Made by a program: the position numbers and the translations under genes. The notes under the pieces are model-generated. The model did not search any database and was not told the DNA's origin. It saw only the letters and a program-made list of their open reading frames with translations. Of a stretch of 55,629 nucleotides of DNA, positions 1 through 7,965 are shown piece after piece; the stretch's first letter is position 1; each line of letters starts with the position of its first letter. This DNA is from an uncultured Prevotella sp. (GTDB lineage Bacteria > Bacteroidota > Bacteroidia > Bacteroidales > Bacteroidaceae). Where the stretch lies: NCBI GenBank assembly GCA_934281565.1, contig CAKQXI010000003.1:1-55629 (forward strand), written 5' to 3'.

Positions 1-548
1 TTAAGATTGGTACTTGCATCCGCATGGATGGCAAAGTATGGGTTTGCATCGACTTTCAGCACAGAAAGCCAGGTAAGGGTAACACGGTTATGAACACCAA
101 GCTGAAGAATGTTGCCGATGGTCGTGTATTGGAACGCACTTTCCAGGTTGGTTTCAAGTTGGAAGATGTACGTGTTGAGCGCCGTCCTTACCAGTATCTC
201 TATGAGGATGCTACAGGTTGCATCTTCATGAACCAAGAAACTTTCGAGCAGGTGCCTATCGCCAAAGAGAACGTTACTGGTGGTCAGTACATGAAAGAAG
301 GTGATGTCGTTGAGGTCGTTACCGACACAACTGACGGTACTATCCTTTTGGCCGAAATGCCTGTCAAGACAACCTTGAAAATCACTCATTCTGAGCCTGG
401 CATCAAGGGCAACACCGCTACCAACGCAACCAAGCCTGCTACTCTTGAGACTGGTGCCGAGGTTCGTGTACCATTGTTCATCAACGAGGGCGAGACTATC
501 CAGATTGACACTCGTGACGGTAGTTACCTCGGTCGTGTAAGCGAGTAA
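1..548 (+). CDS. efp: Elongation factor P, 5'-truncated by window edge
   Basis: EF-P enters the ribosomal E-site and promotes peptide-bond formation at polyproline stretches. The reading frame is open from base 3 to the stop at 548; the residues KIGTCIR before the first internal Met (position 24) match the usual EF-P N-terminus, so the true start lies upstream of the window and perhaps a dozen residues are missing. The KOW-like N-terminal domain carries the loop PGKG, whose lysine is the residue modified in many EF-Ps. The two OB-type domains follow, ending in the typical region with TRDGSYLGRV. No modification enzyme gene is visible nearby. The family identity is clear. Confidence 0.95.
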   Translation, partial: KIGTCIRMDGKVWVCIDFQHRKPGKGNTVMNTKLKNVADGRVLERTFQVGFKLEDVRVERRPYQYLYEDATGCIFMNQETFEQVPIAKENVTGGQYMKEGDVVEVVTDTTDGTILLAEMPVKTTLKITHSEPGIKGNTATNATKPATLETGAEVRVPLFINEGETIQIDTRDGSYLGRVSE

Positions 549-580
549 TATTATCGGTACTAACGACTATCAGATCAAAA

Positions 581-1618
581 ATGAAGTATTCCATCATTGT
601 TCCAGTATTCAATCGCCCCGATGAGGTCAACGAACTTTTGGAGAGCCTTGCTCACCAAGAAGAAAAAGACTTCGAGGTTATCGTTGTCGAGGATGGCTCA
701 CAAAAACCATGCAAAGACATCTGCGAACACTACCAGGACATGATGGACATACATTATTACTATAAGGAGAACTCTGGTCCAGGACAAAGCCGCAACTATG
801 GTGCCGAGAGAGCAACAGGCGAATATCTATTGATACTGGATAGCGACGTCGTACTGCCAGAGAGATACCTGAAGGCTGTAAGTGATGAATTGAGCCGAGA
901 GCCTACCGATGCATTCGGTGGTCCTGACAGGGCACATTCATCATTTACAGATACCCAAAAAGCCATCTCGTATTCCATGACCTCTTTCTTCACCACAGGT
1001 GGTATCCGTGGAGGGAAAAAGAAAATGGACAAGTTCTATCCTCGTTCATTTAACATGGGTATTCGGAAAGATGTCTATCTCCATCTAAATGGCTTCTCCA
1101 ATATGCGCTTCGGTGAAGACATTGATTTCTCTATCCGTATATTCAAGGCTGGTTACAAGTGTCGCCTTTTCCCGGAAGCATGGGTATGGCACAAACGCCG
1201 TACAGACTTCCATAAGTTTTGGAGACAGGTTTACAACAGTGGCATTGCACGTATCAATCTCTATAAGAAATACCCAGAAAGTCTTAAGCTCGTACACCTC
1301 TTGCCTATGGTCTTTACTCTTGGCGTCATCGGTACACTTGCATTATTCGTTGCTGGGCTTATCCTATATTTCATGAACATGGGTATAGGTACTCTATACT
1401 TATCCTATATCTGCTTGTTCTTGATTGCCTTATATGCCATAGCCTTGTTTGCCGACAGCGCAAAACAGAACAGAAGCATCAAGATTGGCTTCCTAAGTAT
1501 CCGTGCCGCTTTCACCCAACTGATGGGCTATGGATGCGGCTTCTTGTCGGCTTGGTGGAAAAGATGCGTAAAAGGAGAGAAAGAATTCAGCGCTTATAAG
1601 AAGACTTTCTATAAATAA
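581..1618 (+). CDS. Family 2 glycosyltransferase with C-terminal membrane segments
   Basis: A GT-A fold glycosyltransferase of 345 residues, probably acting at the inner face of the cytoplasmic membrane in surface glycan or lipid glycosylation. The N-terminus (YSIIVPVFNRPDEV) is the classical GT2 nucleotide-sugar binding strand, and DSD at residues 87-89 is the metal-binding DXD motif. A GEDIDFSIR stretch resembles the ED acceptor-base motif. About residues 240-300 are strongly hydrophobic and probably form two membrane helices. It starts 32 bases after efp and runs in the same direction. Donor and acceptor cannot be told from sequence. Confidence 0.9.
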   Translation: MKYSIIVPVFNRPDEVNELLESLAHQEEKDFEVIVVEDGSQKPCKDICEHYQDMMDIHYYYKENSGPGQSRNYGAERATGEYLLILDSDVVLPERYLKAVSDELSREPTDAFGGPDRAHSSFTDTQKAISYSMTSFFTTGGIRGGKKKMDKFYPRSFNMGIRKDVYLHLNGFSNMRFGEDIDFSIRIFKAGYKCRLFPEAWVWHKRRTDFHKFWRQVYNSGIARINLYKKYPESLKLVHLLPMVFTLGVIGTLALFVAGLILYFMNMGIGTLYLSYICLFLIALYAIALFADSAKQNRSIKIGFLSIRAAFTQLMGYGCGFLSAWWKRCVKGEKEFSAYKKTFYK

Positions 1619-1708
1619 CAATACTCTATACTTCTTGAACATCTCTTTTTAATATTAAGGAATGCGAAAACAAGTTGTGAGCGAAAACAATATTTATTAA
1701 TATTTTTA

Positions 1709-2398
1709 ATGAACAACAAACTATCCATTGCGAAGTGGGCCTCAGAAGACCAACCTCGCGAAAAACTCGAACAACTCGGTCCTACTTCTTTATCCAATGC
1801 AGAACTATGCGCCATCCTGATAGGCTCTGGCTCACGAGAAGAAAGTGCCATAGAACTTATGAAGCGTATCCTTAACGATTGCGACAACAACCTTAATACG
1901 TTAGGGAAAAGATCTATCAACGAACTGCAAAAATACAAGGGCATGGGACCAGCCAAAGCCATTACCCTTCTCGCTGCATGCGAACTGGGGAAACGACGAG
2001 CCTTGGACAAGATTGGGACTCGACCAGAAATTGCCTGTTCACAAGCTATCTATGACCTCATGCTACCTCGTATGCAAGATCTCAATGTGGAAGAAGCCTG
2101 GATCTTAATGATGAACCAGAACTTCAAGCTCATCAAAGCGGAAAGGGTTTCACACGGTGGATATACGGAAACTGCCGTTGACATACGTTTCATCATGAGG
2201 GAAACCGTTCTCAACAATGCTACCGTACTGGCTTTATGCCACAACCACCCAAGCAACAGTTCACAACCAAGTCAAAACGACGATATGCTCACTCGCCAAA
2301 TACAAAAGGCTTGCAATATCATGCGCATATTCTTCATGGACCATGTCATCGTCACCGATGGACAGTATTATTCGTATCATGACAAAGGCAAGCTCTGA
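1709..2398 (+). CDS. radC: RadC family JAB/MPN-domain protein
   Basis: 229 residues, normal length for RadC. The N-terminal half contains a helix-hairpin-helix-like region (KGMGPAKAITLLAACELG). The C-terminal half is a JAB/MPN metalloprotease-like fold with the zinc-binding pattern HNHPSNSSQPSQNDD. RadC was once linked to DNA repair, but its biochemical function remains unsettled. It stands alone between the glycosyltransferase and the MIP18 gene; the 90-base gap upstream shows no clear promoter. Confidence 0.93.
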   Translation: MNNKLSIAKWASEDQPREKLEQLGPTSLSNAELCAILIGSGSREESAIELMKRILNDCDNNLNTLGKRSINELQKYKGMGPAKAITLLAACELGKRRALDKIGTRPEIACSQAIYDLMLPRMQDLNVEEAWILMMNQNFKLIKAERVSHGGYTETAVDIRFIMRETVLNNATVLALCHNHPSNSSQPSQNDDMLTRQIQKACNIMRIFFMDHVIVTDGQYYSYHDKGKL

Positions 2399-2418
2399 GA
2401 AAATATATTGGGATTTAT

Positions 2419-2449
2419 TTTGTATTGTCCTCATTTTATACTATCTTTG
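2419..2449 (+). promoter_or_regulatory. Bacteroidetes-type promoter for the MIP18 gene
   Basis: TTTG at 2419-2422 and TATCTTTG at 2442-2449 are separated by 19 bases, matching the Bacteroidetes primary sigma consensus TTTG-N19-TAnnTTTG. It lies about 20 bases before the chosen start of the MIP18 gene. Confidence 0.75.
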
Positions 2450-2469
2450 TAGGCAAAAAAAAGGAAACT

Positions 2470-2790
2470 ATGACACAAGAAGAAAAGACAAAAATAGAAG
2501 AAAAGATCGTTGATGTACTCAAGACCGTCTACGACCCAGAGATACCTGTCAACATCTGGGACCTCGGCATGATATACAAAATTGATGTCAAAGAAGACGG
2601 CAATGTAGATCTTGACATGACTTTCACTGCGCCATCTTGTCCTGCCGCAGACTTCATCCTGGAAGATGTACGTACAAAGGTAGACAGCGTTGAAGGCGTA
2701 AAGTCCGCCAATGTCAATCTGGTGTTTGAACCTGCATGGGACCAAAGCATGATGAGTGAAGAAGCTCGTGTGGAACTTGGATTTGAATAA
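2470..2790 (+). CDS. MIP18/DUF59 family iron-sulfur assembly protein (SufT-like)
   Basis: A small (106 residue) cytosolic protein of the DUF59/MIP18 family, which takes part in Fe-S cluster assembly or delivery. The sequence shows the hallmark DPEIPVNIWDLGMIY near residue 20 and the conserved cysteine motif TAPSCPAAD. The start at 2470 follows the purine-rich AAAGGAAACT; an upstream in-frame ATG at 2425 lies inside the promoter and is rejected. The gene has its own promoter. The main suf operon is about 45 kb away in this window, so it is not co-transcribed with it. Confidence 0.9.
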   Translation: MTQEEKTKIEEKIVDVLKTVYDPEIPVNIWDLGMIYKIDVKEDGNVDLDMTFTAPSCPAADFILEDVRTKVDSVEGVKSANVNLVFEPAWDQSMMSEEARVELGFE

Positions 2791-2839
2791 ACAGACTCCT
2801 ACATTGCGGACATATCCTTGAATTTAAAACTAAACGCTT

Positions 2840-3604
2840 ATGAAAAATGTGTATTTTCTTTCCGATGCCCACCTTGGCTCACTTGCCATTGAACATGGAC
2901 GAATGCAAGAACGCCGACTTGTGCGTTTCTTAGACAGCATCAAGAACAAGGCTGCCGCCATCTATCTATTGGGCGATATGTTTGACTTCTGGGATGAATA
3001 TAAGTATGTAGTGCCCAAGGGATACACCCGTTTCCTTGGCAAGCTATCGGAATTGACCGACATGGGTGTGGAAGTACATTTCTTTACTGGCAACCATGAC
3101 TTATGGACATACGGCTATTTAGAAGAAGAATGTGGCGTTATCATGCATTACAAGCCTATCACCACCGAGATTTACGGCAAGATATTCTATTTAGCGCATG
3201 GAGACGGACTTGGAGATCCTGACCATAAGTTCAAGTTCTTACGCAAGGTTTTCCACAACCGTACGTGCCAAATTCTTCTCAATGCCATTCATCCCCGATG
3301 GGGAATGGCATTAGGGCTAAACTGGGCGAAACATAGTCGATTGAAGCGTGCCGAAGGCAAGGAGCCACCTTATATGGGCGAGAAGAAAGAGTTTCTTGTA
3401 CGATTTGCCAAACAATATATGCAGCACCATACCAATATTGACTATTTCTTATTCGGTCATCGCCATATTGAGCTTGATCTAATGCTCAGCAAGAAGACAC
3501 GTTTGATGATTCTTGGTGACTGGATCTGGCAATTTACTTACGCCGTATATGATGGTGAGCATATGTTCCTCGAGGAATATGTAGAGGGAGAGAGCAAGCC
3601 ATAA
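2840..3604 (+). CDS. lpxH: UDP-2,3-diacylglucosamine hydrolase (LpxH-like)
   Basis: A calcineurin-like metallophosphoesterase of 254 residues. LpxH cleaves UDP-2,3-diacylglucosamine to lipid X and UMP in lipid A synthesis at the inner face of the membrane. The metal ligands are all visible in order: SDAHLG (residues 8-13), GDMFDFWDE, GNHD, AHGDG and GHRH. The DFWDEY region and the C-terminal GHRHIELD favour LpxH over generic phosphoesterases. No other lpx gene is present. It ends 98 bases from convergent ackA, with a shared terminator between them. Confidence 0.87.
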   Translation: MKNVYFLSDAHLGSLAIEHGRMQERRLVRFLDSIKNKAAAIYLLGDMFDFWDEYKYVVPKGYTRFLGKLSELTDMGVEVHFFTGNHDLWTYGYLEEECGVIMHYKPITTEIYGKIFYLAHGDGLGDPDHKFKFLRKVFHNRTCQILLNAIHPRWGMALGLNWAKHSRLKRAEGKEPPYMGEKKEFLVRFAKQYMQHHTNIDYFLFGHRHIELDLMLSKKTRLMILGDWIWQFTYAVYDGEHMFLEEYVEGESKP

Positions 3605-3636
3605 AATCTTATAAAGAACAACCAATCATTATAATT

Positions 3637-3676
3637 AAAAAGGTGGAAATTCTCTATATGGGAACTTCCACCTTTT
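3637..3676. terminator. Bidirectional intrinsic terminator between lpxH and ackA
   Basis: An 11-bp stem, AAAAGGTGGAA paired with TTCCACCTTTT, has A-runs on one side and T-runs on the other, so it can act on both strands. It sits in the gap between convergent genes. Confidence 0.8.
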
Positions 3677-3702
3677 CTATATTATGAAACAATTTCTCTA
3701 TT

Positions 3703-4902
3703 TTATTTTGTCACCAAGTCCATAGTGTCACGAGCGATAACTATTTCCTCATCCGTTGGAACAACTACCACCTTAACCTTACTGTCTTCAGTAGAGATGA
3801 TAGCTTCCTCACCACGAACCTTGTCATTGACTTCATTGTTTATCTTGATACCAAGGAATTCCAATCCAGCACAAGCATCAGCACGAAGGTCGGTCTGGTT
3901 CTCACCAACACCAGCAGTAAAGACGATGGTATCAACGCCACCCATAGCAGCAGCGTATGCACCAATATACTTCTTGATGCGATAAGCATACATCTTGAGA
4001 GCCAAAATAGCCTTTTCGTTGCCCTCATTGGCTGCTTTCTCCACATCACGCATATCAGAAGATATTCCTGTGATACCAAGCACACCACTCTCCTTGTTCA
4101 AGAAATCAGCCATTTCTTGTGGTTTCTTACCCAACTTATCCATCAAGTAAGTAACGGCAGAGGCATCAATGTCACCACAACGTGAACCCATCATCAAACC
4201 AGCCAATGGAGTCAAGCCCATAGAAGTATCCAGCACTTTGCCATTCAATACAGCAGCAACACTTGCACCATTACCAATATGACAGGTAATAATCTTAGAG
4301 TTGTTATAATCAGTACCTAAGATTTCACAAACACGCTTAGACACATAACGATGGCTTGTTCCATGGAATCCATAACGACGAACATGATACTTCTCATACA
4401 ACTCATAAGGAACTGCATAGAGATAAGCATAATCAGGCATCGTACTATGGAAAGCATTGTCGAACACACAAACCTGAGGAGTGCCAGGCATCAAGGCATC
4501 GACAGCACGAAGACCCTTCAAGTGACCTGCATTATGAACAGGAGCCAAATCACAAAGTTCCTCAATGCCATCCTCTACACTCTGGTCTACGATGACACTT
4601 TGGTTGAACTTATCACCACCTTGCACGATACGATGACCTACCGCATCTATTTCCTTCAAGTCCTTAATAGCACCAATCTCTGGGTCAAGCAAGCACTTGA
4701 ACACGAAGTTCACACCCTCCTTGTGGTCTGGCATATCGTGCATGATCTGCTTTTTCTCGCCATTAGGCAACTTCACTTTGATGAAAGCGTTATCAAGACC
4801 GATACGCTCTACACCACCCTGTGCCAATACAGACTCGTCGTCCATATTATATAACTTATACTTGATAGAAGAACTACCACAGTTCAATACCAATACTTTC
4901 AT
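3703..4902 (-). CDS. ackA: Acetate kinase
   Basis: Converts acetyl phosphate and ADP to acetate and ATP, the last step of the Pta-AckA overflow and fermentation pathway. 399 residues, standard length. The N-terminus KVLVLNCGSSSIKYKLY is the ASKHA phosphate-1 motif. Further family motifs are visible: RRYGFHGTSHRYVS, CHIGNGAS, MGLTPLAGLMMGSRCGDID and FTAGVGENQ. It lies downstream of pta in the same direction, separated by 103 bases that hold a heptamer-built inverted repeat. Confidence 0.97.
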   Translation of the reverse strand: MKVLVLNCGSSSIKYKLYNMDDESVLAQGGVERIGLDNAFIKVKLPNGEKKQIMHDMPDHKEGVNFVFKCLLDPEIGAIKDLKEIDAVGHRIVQGGDKFNQSVIVDQSVEDGIEELCDLAPVHNAGHLKGLRAVDALMPGTPQVCVFDNAFHSTMPDYAYLYAVPYELYEKYHVRRYGFHGTSHRYVSKRVCEILGTDYNNSKIITCHIGNGASVAAVLNGKVLDTSMGLTPLAGLMMGSRCGDIDASAVTYLMDKLGKKPQEMADFLNKESGVLGITGISSDMRDVEKAANEGNEKAILALKMYAYRIKKYIGAYAAAMGGVDTIVFTAGVGENQTDLRADACAGLEFLGIKINNEVNDKVRGEEAIISTEDSKVKVVVVPTDEEIVIARDTMDLVTK

Positions 4903-4920
4903 AATGTATAACTTTTTTAG

Positions 4921-4997
4921 TTTATAATTTATAGTTAATAGTTTATAGCATGAACCGCCTCAAACAAGATTGTCCTATTAACTATAAACTATTAACT
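4921..4997. repeat. Inverted repeat of 7-nt units between pta and ackA
   Basis: The left arm is four heptamers: TTTATAA, TTTATAG, TTAATAG, TTTATAG (4921-4948). The right arm is CTATTAA, CTATAAA, CTATTAA (4975-4995). Bases 4933-4948 pair perfectly with 4982-4997, and a second register pairs 4928-4941 with 4975-4988. It lies inside the pta-ackA transcription unit and may modulate the relative expression of the two genes or stabilise an mRNA end. Confidence 0.75.
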
Positions 4998-5005
4998 CTT
5001 ATTTA

Positions 5006-6055
5006 CTACTCTCCTTTCTTAGCATCCTGAGCCTGGCAAGCAGTAATTGCTACCATATAGTAGATGTCATCTACTGAGCAACCACGAGAGAGGTCGTTTA
5101 CAGGGCGAGCGATACCTTGAAGAATAGGACCAATGGCAATGGCACCACCCAAACGCTGGACGAGCTTATAACCAATGTTGCCTACTTCCAAATTAGGAAC
5201 AACCAATACATTAGCCTTACCAGCTACGCTTGACTCTGGAGCTTTCTTGAGTGCTACCTCTGGTACAAGGGCGGCATCAGCCTGCAACTCACCATCAAGA
5301 TGAAGCTCAGGATATTTCTCATTGGCAATCTTTACGGCATCAGTCACCTTGTCAATGATATAAACGCTCTTACCTGTAGCTTTATCGATTGCATCCTTGG
5401 CACTACCCTTGGTAGAGAAACTTAACATTGCAATCGTTGGGTCCACAATACCAGCAACAGCCTTGGCTGTATGAGCTGTGGTATAAGCAATCTGAGCAAG
5501 TTGATCGGCTGTTGGATTAGGAGTTACAGCAACATCACCCATAACAACGACACCGTCTTGTCCATATTGCTTCTGTTCAGAAATAAGCAACATAGCACCA
5601 CTGACACAACTTACGCCTGGAGCGCACTTGATAATCTGGAGAGCAGGACGAAGTGTATCACCTGTAGTGCTCAATGCACCAGAAATCTGACCATCGGCAC
5701 CTTCTGTCTTGATAATCATACAACCAAGGTAGAGATTGTTCTTGGTAACAAGCTCACGAGCTTGTTCCACGGTCATGCCTTTCTTCTTGCGAAGTTCTGC
5801 AAGTTTTTCTGCGTACTCTTCAGCTTTAGGATTGTTCTCAGGATCTACGATAGTAGCCTTGTCGATATTATTAAGTCCCCAGTCCTGGGCAAGTTTCTTA
5901 ATATTGGCAGGGTTACCGATAAGAATGATGTCTGCAAGGTCATCAGCCAATACTTTATCGGCTGCTTTAAGAGTACGCTCCTCCTCTGCTTCTGGGAGCA
6001 CGATGCGCTGCTTGTCCGCTTTTGCGCGAGCTACAATTTGCTGTAATAAATCCAT
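5006..6055 (-). CDS. pta: Phosphate acetyltransferase
   Basis: Interconverts acetyl-CoA and acetyl phosphate in the cytosol; partner of the downstream ackA. 349 residues correspond to the short Pta form without the N-terminal DRTGG/regulatory domains. The N-terminus contains RIVLPEAEEERTL. Later blocks such as GALSTTGDTLRPALQIIK, SFSTKGSAK, DGELQADAAL and LVVPNLEVGNIGYKLVQRLGGA are typical of the family. A TACTTTTG -7 element lies 63-70 bases upstream. Confidence 0.96.
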   Translation of the reverse strand: MDLLQQIVARAKADKQRIVLPEAEEERTLKAADKVLADDLADIILIGNPANIKKLAQDWGLNNIDKATIVDPENNPKAEEYAEKLAELRKKKGMTVEQARELVTKNNLYLGCMIIKTEGADGQISGALSTTGDTLRPALQIIKCAPGVSCVSGAMLLISEQKQYGQDGVVVMGDVAVTPNPTADQLAQIAYTTAHTAKAVAGIVDPTIAMLSFSTKGSAKDAIDKATGKSVYIIDKVTDAVKIANEKYPELHLDGELQADAALVPEVALKKAPESSVAGKANVLVVPNLEVGNIGYKLVQRLGGAIAIGPILQGIARPVNDLSRGCSVDDIYYMVAITACQAQDAKKGE

Positions 6056-6117
6056 TTTACTTGATGTGTTATTTAATATTTACTTTCAGTCTACAGATAA
6101 TTGCTATATCCACTTTG

Positions 6118-6125
6118 CAAAAGTA
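6118..6125 (-). promoter_or_regulatory. Probable -7 element of the pta-ackA promoter
   Basis: TACTTTTG on the minus strand fits TAnnTTTG. No good -33 TTTG is seen at the standard distance, so this rests on the -7 box and its position upstream of pta. Confidence 0.45.
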
Positions 6126-6175
6126 CATATTTTATTTCAAATACATCTTATTAAATAGTGTAAAAAAAGCTAAAA

Positions 6176-6200
6176 CCTTGAAAAAGTGAAGACTTCACTT
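6176..6200 (-). terminator. Possible terminator after cdaA
   Basis: On the minus strand AAGTGAA-gtc-TTCACTT forms a 7-bp hairpin followed by a run of T. It lies directly downstream of the cdaA stop codon. The stem is short, so confidence is moderate. Confidence 0.45.
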
Positions 6201-6203
6201 AAA

Positions 6204-6974
6204 TCACATCATTTCTTGTGTCAAGATACTTTCAAGTTCTTCCGCCGACAAACGGAGTTTAAACTCTCCTTTGATAGCCACACTGATACGGCCAGTTTCC
6301 TCCGAGACGATAATGGCTATCGCATCACTGCTTTGCGAGATACCCAACGCTGCACGATGGCGAAGACCCAGTTCCTTGGGGATGTCAAGGTTATGACTCA
6401 CGGGGAGGATACAACCTGCTGCCATGATACGCTTGTTGGATATGACCATCGCCCCATCATGCAATGGCGAATTCTTGAAAAAGATATTTTCTATCAACCG
6501 TTGATTTATCTTGGCATCTATTTCCTCGCCAGTATCCATAATATCCTTCAATGGGACACCTCGTTCTATAACTATCAAGGCACCGACATATTTCTTAGCC
6601 ATGCTCATACATGCCATAACAATCGGCATAATCGTTTCCTTGTTCGCTTCCTTCTGTGTTTCCTTGTTGGAATGGAAAAATCTAACAAGCCTCCGCACAC
6701 CCTTTTGCGAACCTATCTCATACAAAAAACGGCGTATGTCCTCTTGGAAGATAACGATAAGGGCAATGACTCCCACGCTTACCAACTTATCAAGTATCGA
6801 ACCCAAGAGGCGCATCTCCAAGACTTGGCTCACAAACAACCATATCAACACAAAGAGCATAATGCCCACGAAGATGTTCAGTGAGCGGGACTCTTTCATC
6901 AGGCGATAGATGTAAAAGAGCATTGATGCCACCAAGAAGATGTCGATGATGTCCTTTATTCCTATTTCTATCAT
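6204..6974 (-). CDS. cdaA: Diadenylate cyclase CdaA (c-di-AMP synthase)
   Basis: Makes cyclic di-AMP from two ATP. The 256-residue membrane protein has three predicted N-terminal helices (about residues 7-24, 32-50 and 63-78) followed by a DAC domain. The catalytic DGA (173-175, in LHDGAMVI) and RHR (205-207, in GLRHRAALG) motifs are intact, so it should be active. Its start overlaps the folP stop by 4 bases, which indicates translational coupling with folP rather than the cdaR-glmM context of Firmicutes. Confidence 0.94.
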   Translation of the reverse strand: MIEIGIKDIIDIFLVASMLFYIYRLMKESRSLNIFVGIMLFVLIWLFVSQVLEMRLLGSILDKLVSVGVIALIVIFQEDIRRFLYEIGSQKGVRRLVRFFHSNKETQKEANKETIMPIVMACMSMAKKYVGALIVIERGVPLKDIMDTGEEIDAKINQRLIENIFFKNSPLHDGAMVISNKRIMAAGCILPVSHNLDIPKELGLRHRAALGISQSSDAIAIIVSEETGRISVAIKGEFKLRLSAEELESILTQEMM

Positions 6975-7804
6975 TTCATTGCCTCCACTATCTTTACTGC
7001 CTCCGATGCCTCCCTTACATCGTGAACCCTAAGTATGCTGGCACCTTTCATCAACGCAATGGTATCCAACACGGTCGTACCATTGAGGGAAGTCGTAGCA
7101 TCACCACCCAGCAACTTATATATCATGCTCTTGCGAGATATTCCTACCAACACGGGCAGTTCCATCACTGAGAGCTTTTCCATCTCATGATATATCTCGT
7201 AGTTTTGGCTCAAGTCCTTGCCAAAACCGAAACCAGGGTCAAGGATGATGTCCTTGGCTCCAAGGTCACGAAGTTGTTGCACCTCCTTGGCAAACCTTAT
7301 CATCATATCACGAAGCGTTGGCTGGACGGACATCAATACATAGGGAACTTTCAAGTCGCCTACTACTCGGAACATCTCTGGATATTCCGCATCTTGCTGT
7401 TCCAAGGGAACATTGGCAATGCCAGTAATTCCTCCCTCGGACACATCGTTGATTATATCAGCTCCCCATTCCTCTATACACTTACGAGCCAATATCGGAC
7501 GATAAGTATCTACGGAGATTGCGACATCTGGCTGTTCTCGGCGCACGATGCCAAGTGCATACTTCAACCGTCTGCCCTCCTCTTCTTCCGACACTTCATC
7601 AGCACCAGGACGAGTGGAGAAAGCACCAATATCAATGATGCTTCCACCTTCGGCTATGATCTGATTAGCCCTTTCGGCTATCTCTTTCTCTGTTTGTTTC
7701 CTACTGCCAGAGAAGAAACTATCGGGCGTAACGTTCAGGATGCCCATTACCTGAGGAGTACTCAAATCCATCAAGTGCCCCTTGATATTGATTGTATAGT
7801 TCAT
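6971..7804 (-). CDS. folP: Dihydropteroate synthase
   Basis: Condenses p-aminobenzoate with dihydropterin pyrophosphate in folate synthesis and is the sulfonamide target. Motifs seen: MGILNVTPDSFF, GGSIIDIGAFSTRPG, IINDVSEG, ILDPGFGFGK and GISRKSMI. I chose the start at 7804 (MNYTINIKG) because it matches the family N-terminus; a Met at 7822 with an AAAGGAA upstream is an alternative. The longest open frame begins at a TTG at 7888 inside the -7 box and is not credible. About 277 residues. Overlaps cdaA by 4 bases. Confidence 0.94.
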   Translation of the reverse strand: MNYTINIKGHLMDLSTPQVMGILNVTPDSFFSGSRKQTEKEIAERANQIIAEGGSIIDIGAFSTRPGADEVSEEEEGRRLKYALGIVRREQPDVAISVDTYRPILARKCIEEWGADIINDVSEGGITGIANVPLEQQDAEYPEMFRVVGDLKVPYVLMSVQPTLRDMMIRFAKEVQQLRDLGAKDIILDPGFGFGKDLSQNYEIYHEMEKLSVMELPVLVGISRKSMIYKLLGGDATTSLNGTTVLDTIALMKGASILRVHDVREASEAVKIVEAMK

Positions 7805-7885
7805 CGGTTCATCACCTATCATCGTCGTTCCTTTCAACAACGATAATTTTATAGTTATTACGAGTTCTGTTCTTTTATTTTCTTG

Positions 7886-7893
7886 CAAATTTA
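7886..7893 (-). promoter_or_regulatory. -7 element of the folP-cdaA promoter
   Basis: TAAATTTG on the minus strand matches TAnnTTTG. Transcription would begin near 7880, which rules out the TTG start at 7888. The -33 region is weak. Confidence 0.5.
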
Positions 7894-7937
7894 GAAATAA
7901 TATTCGAGAAAGCCACCTATTTTTGCAAAAATATCAT

Positions 7938-7945
7938 TACTTTTG
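7938..7945 (+). promoter_or_regulatory. -7 element of the murF promoter
   Basis: TACTTTTG matches TAnnTTTG, 20 bases before the murF start. No clear -33 element is seen. It is divergent from the folP promoter about 45 bases away. Confidence 0.5.
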
Positions 7946-7965
7946 CACAAAAATAGGTTTAGACT

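Noticed and set aside
7805..7888. N-terminal extension of FolP from a TTG at 7888
   Set aside because: The TTG is part of the TAAATTTG -7 box, and the extension does not resemble FolP N-termini.
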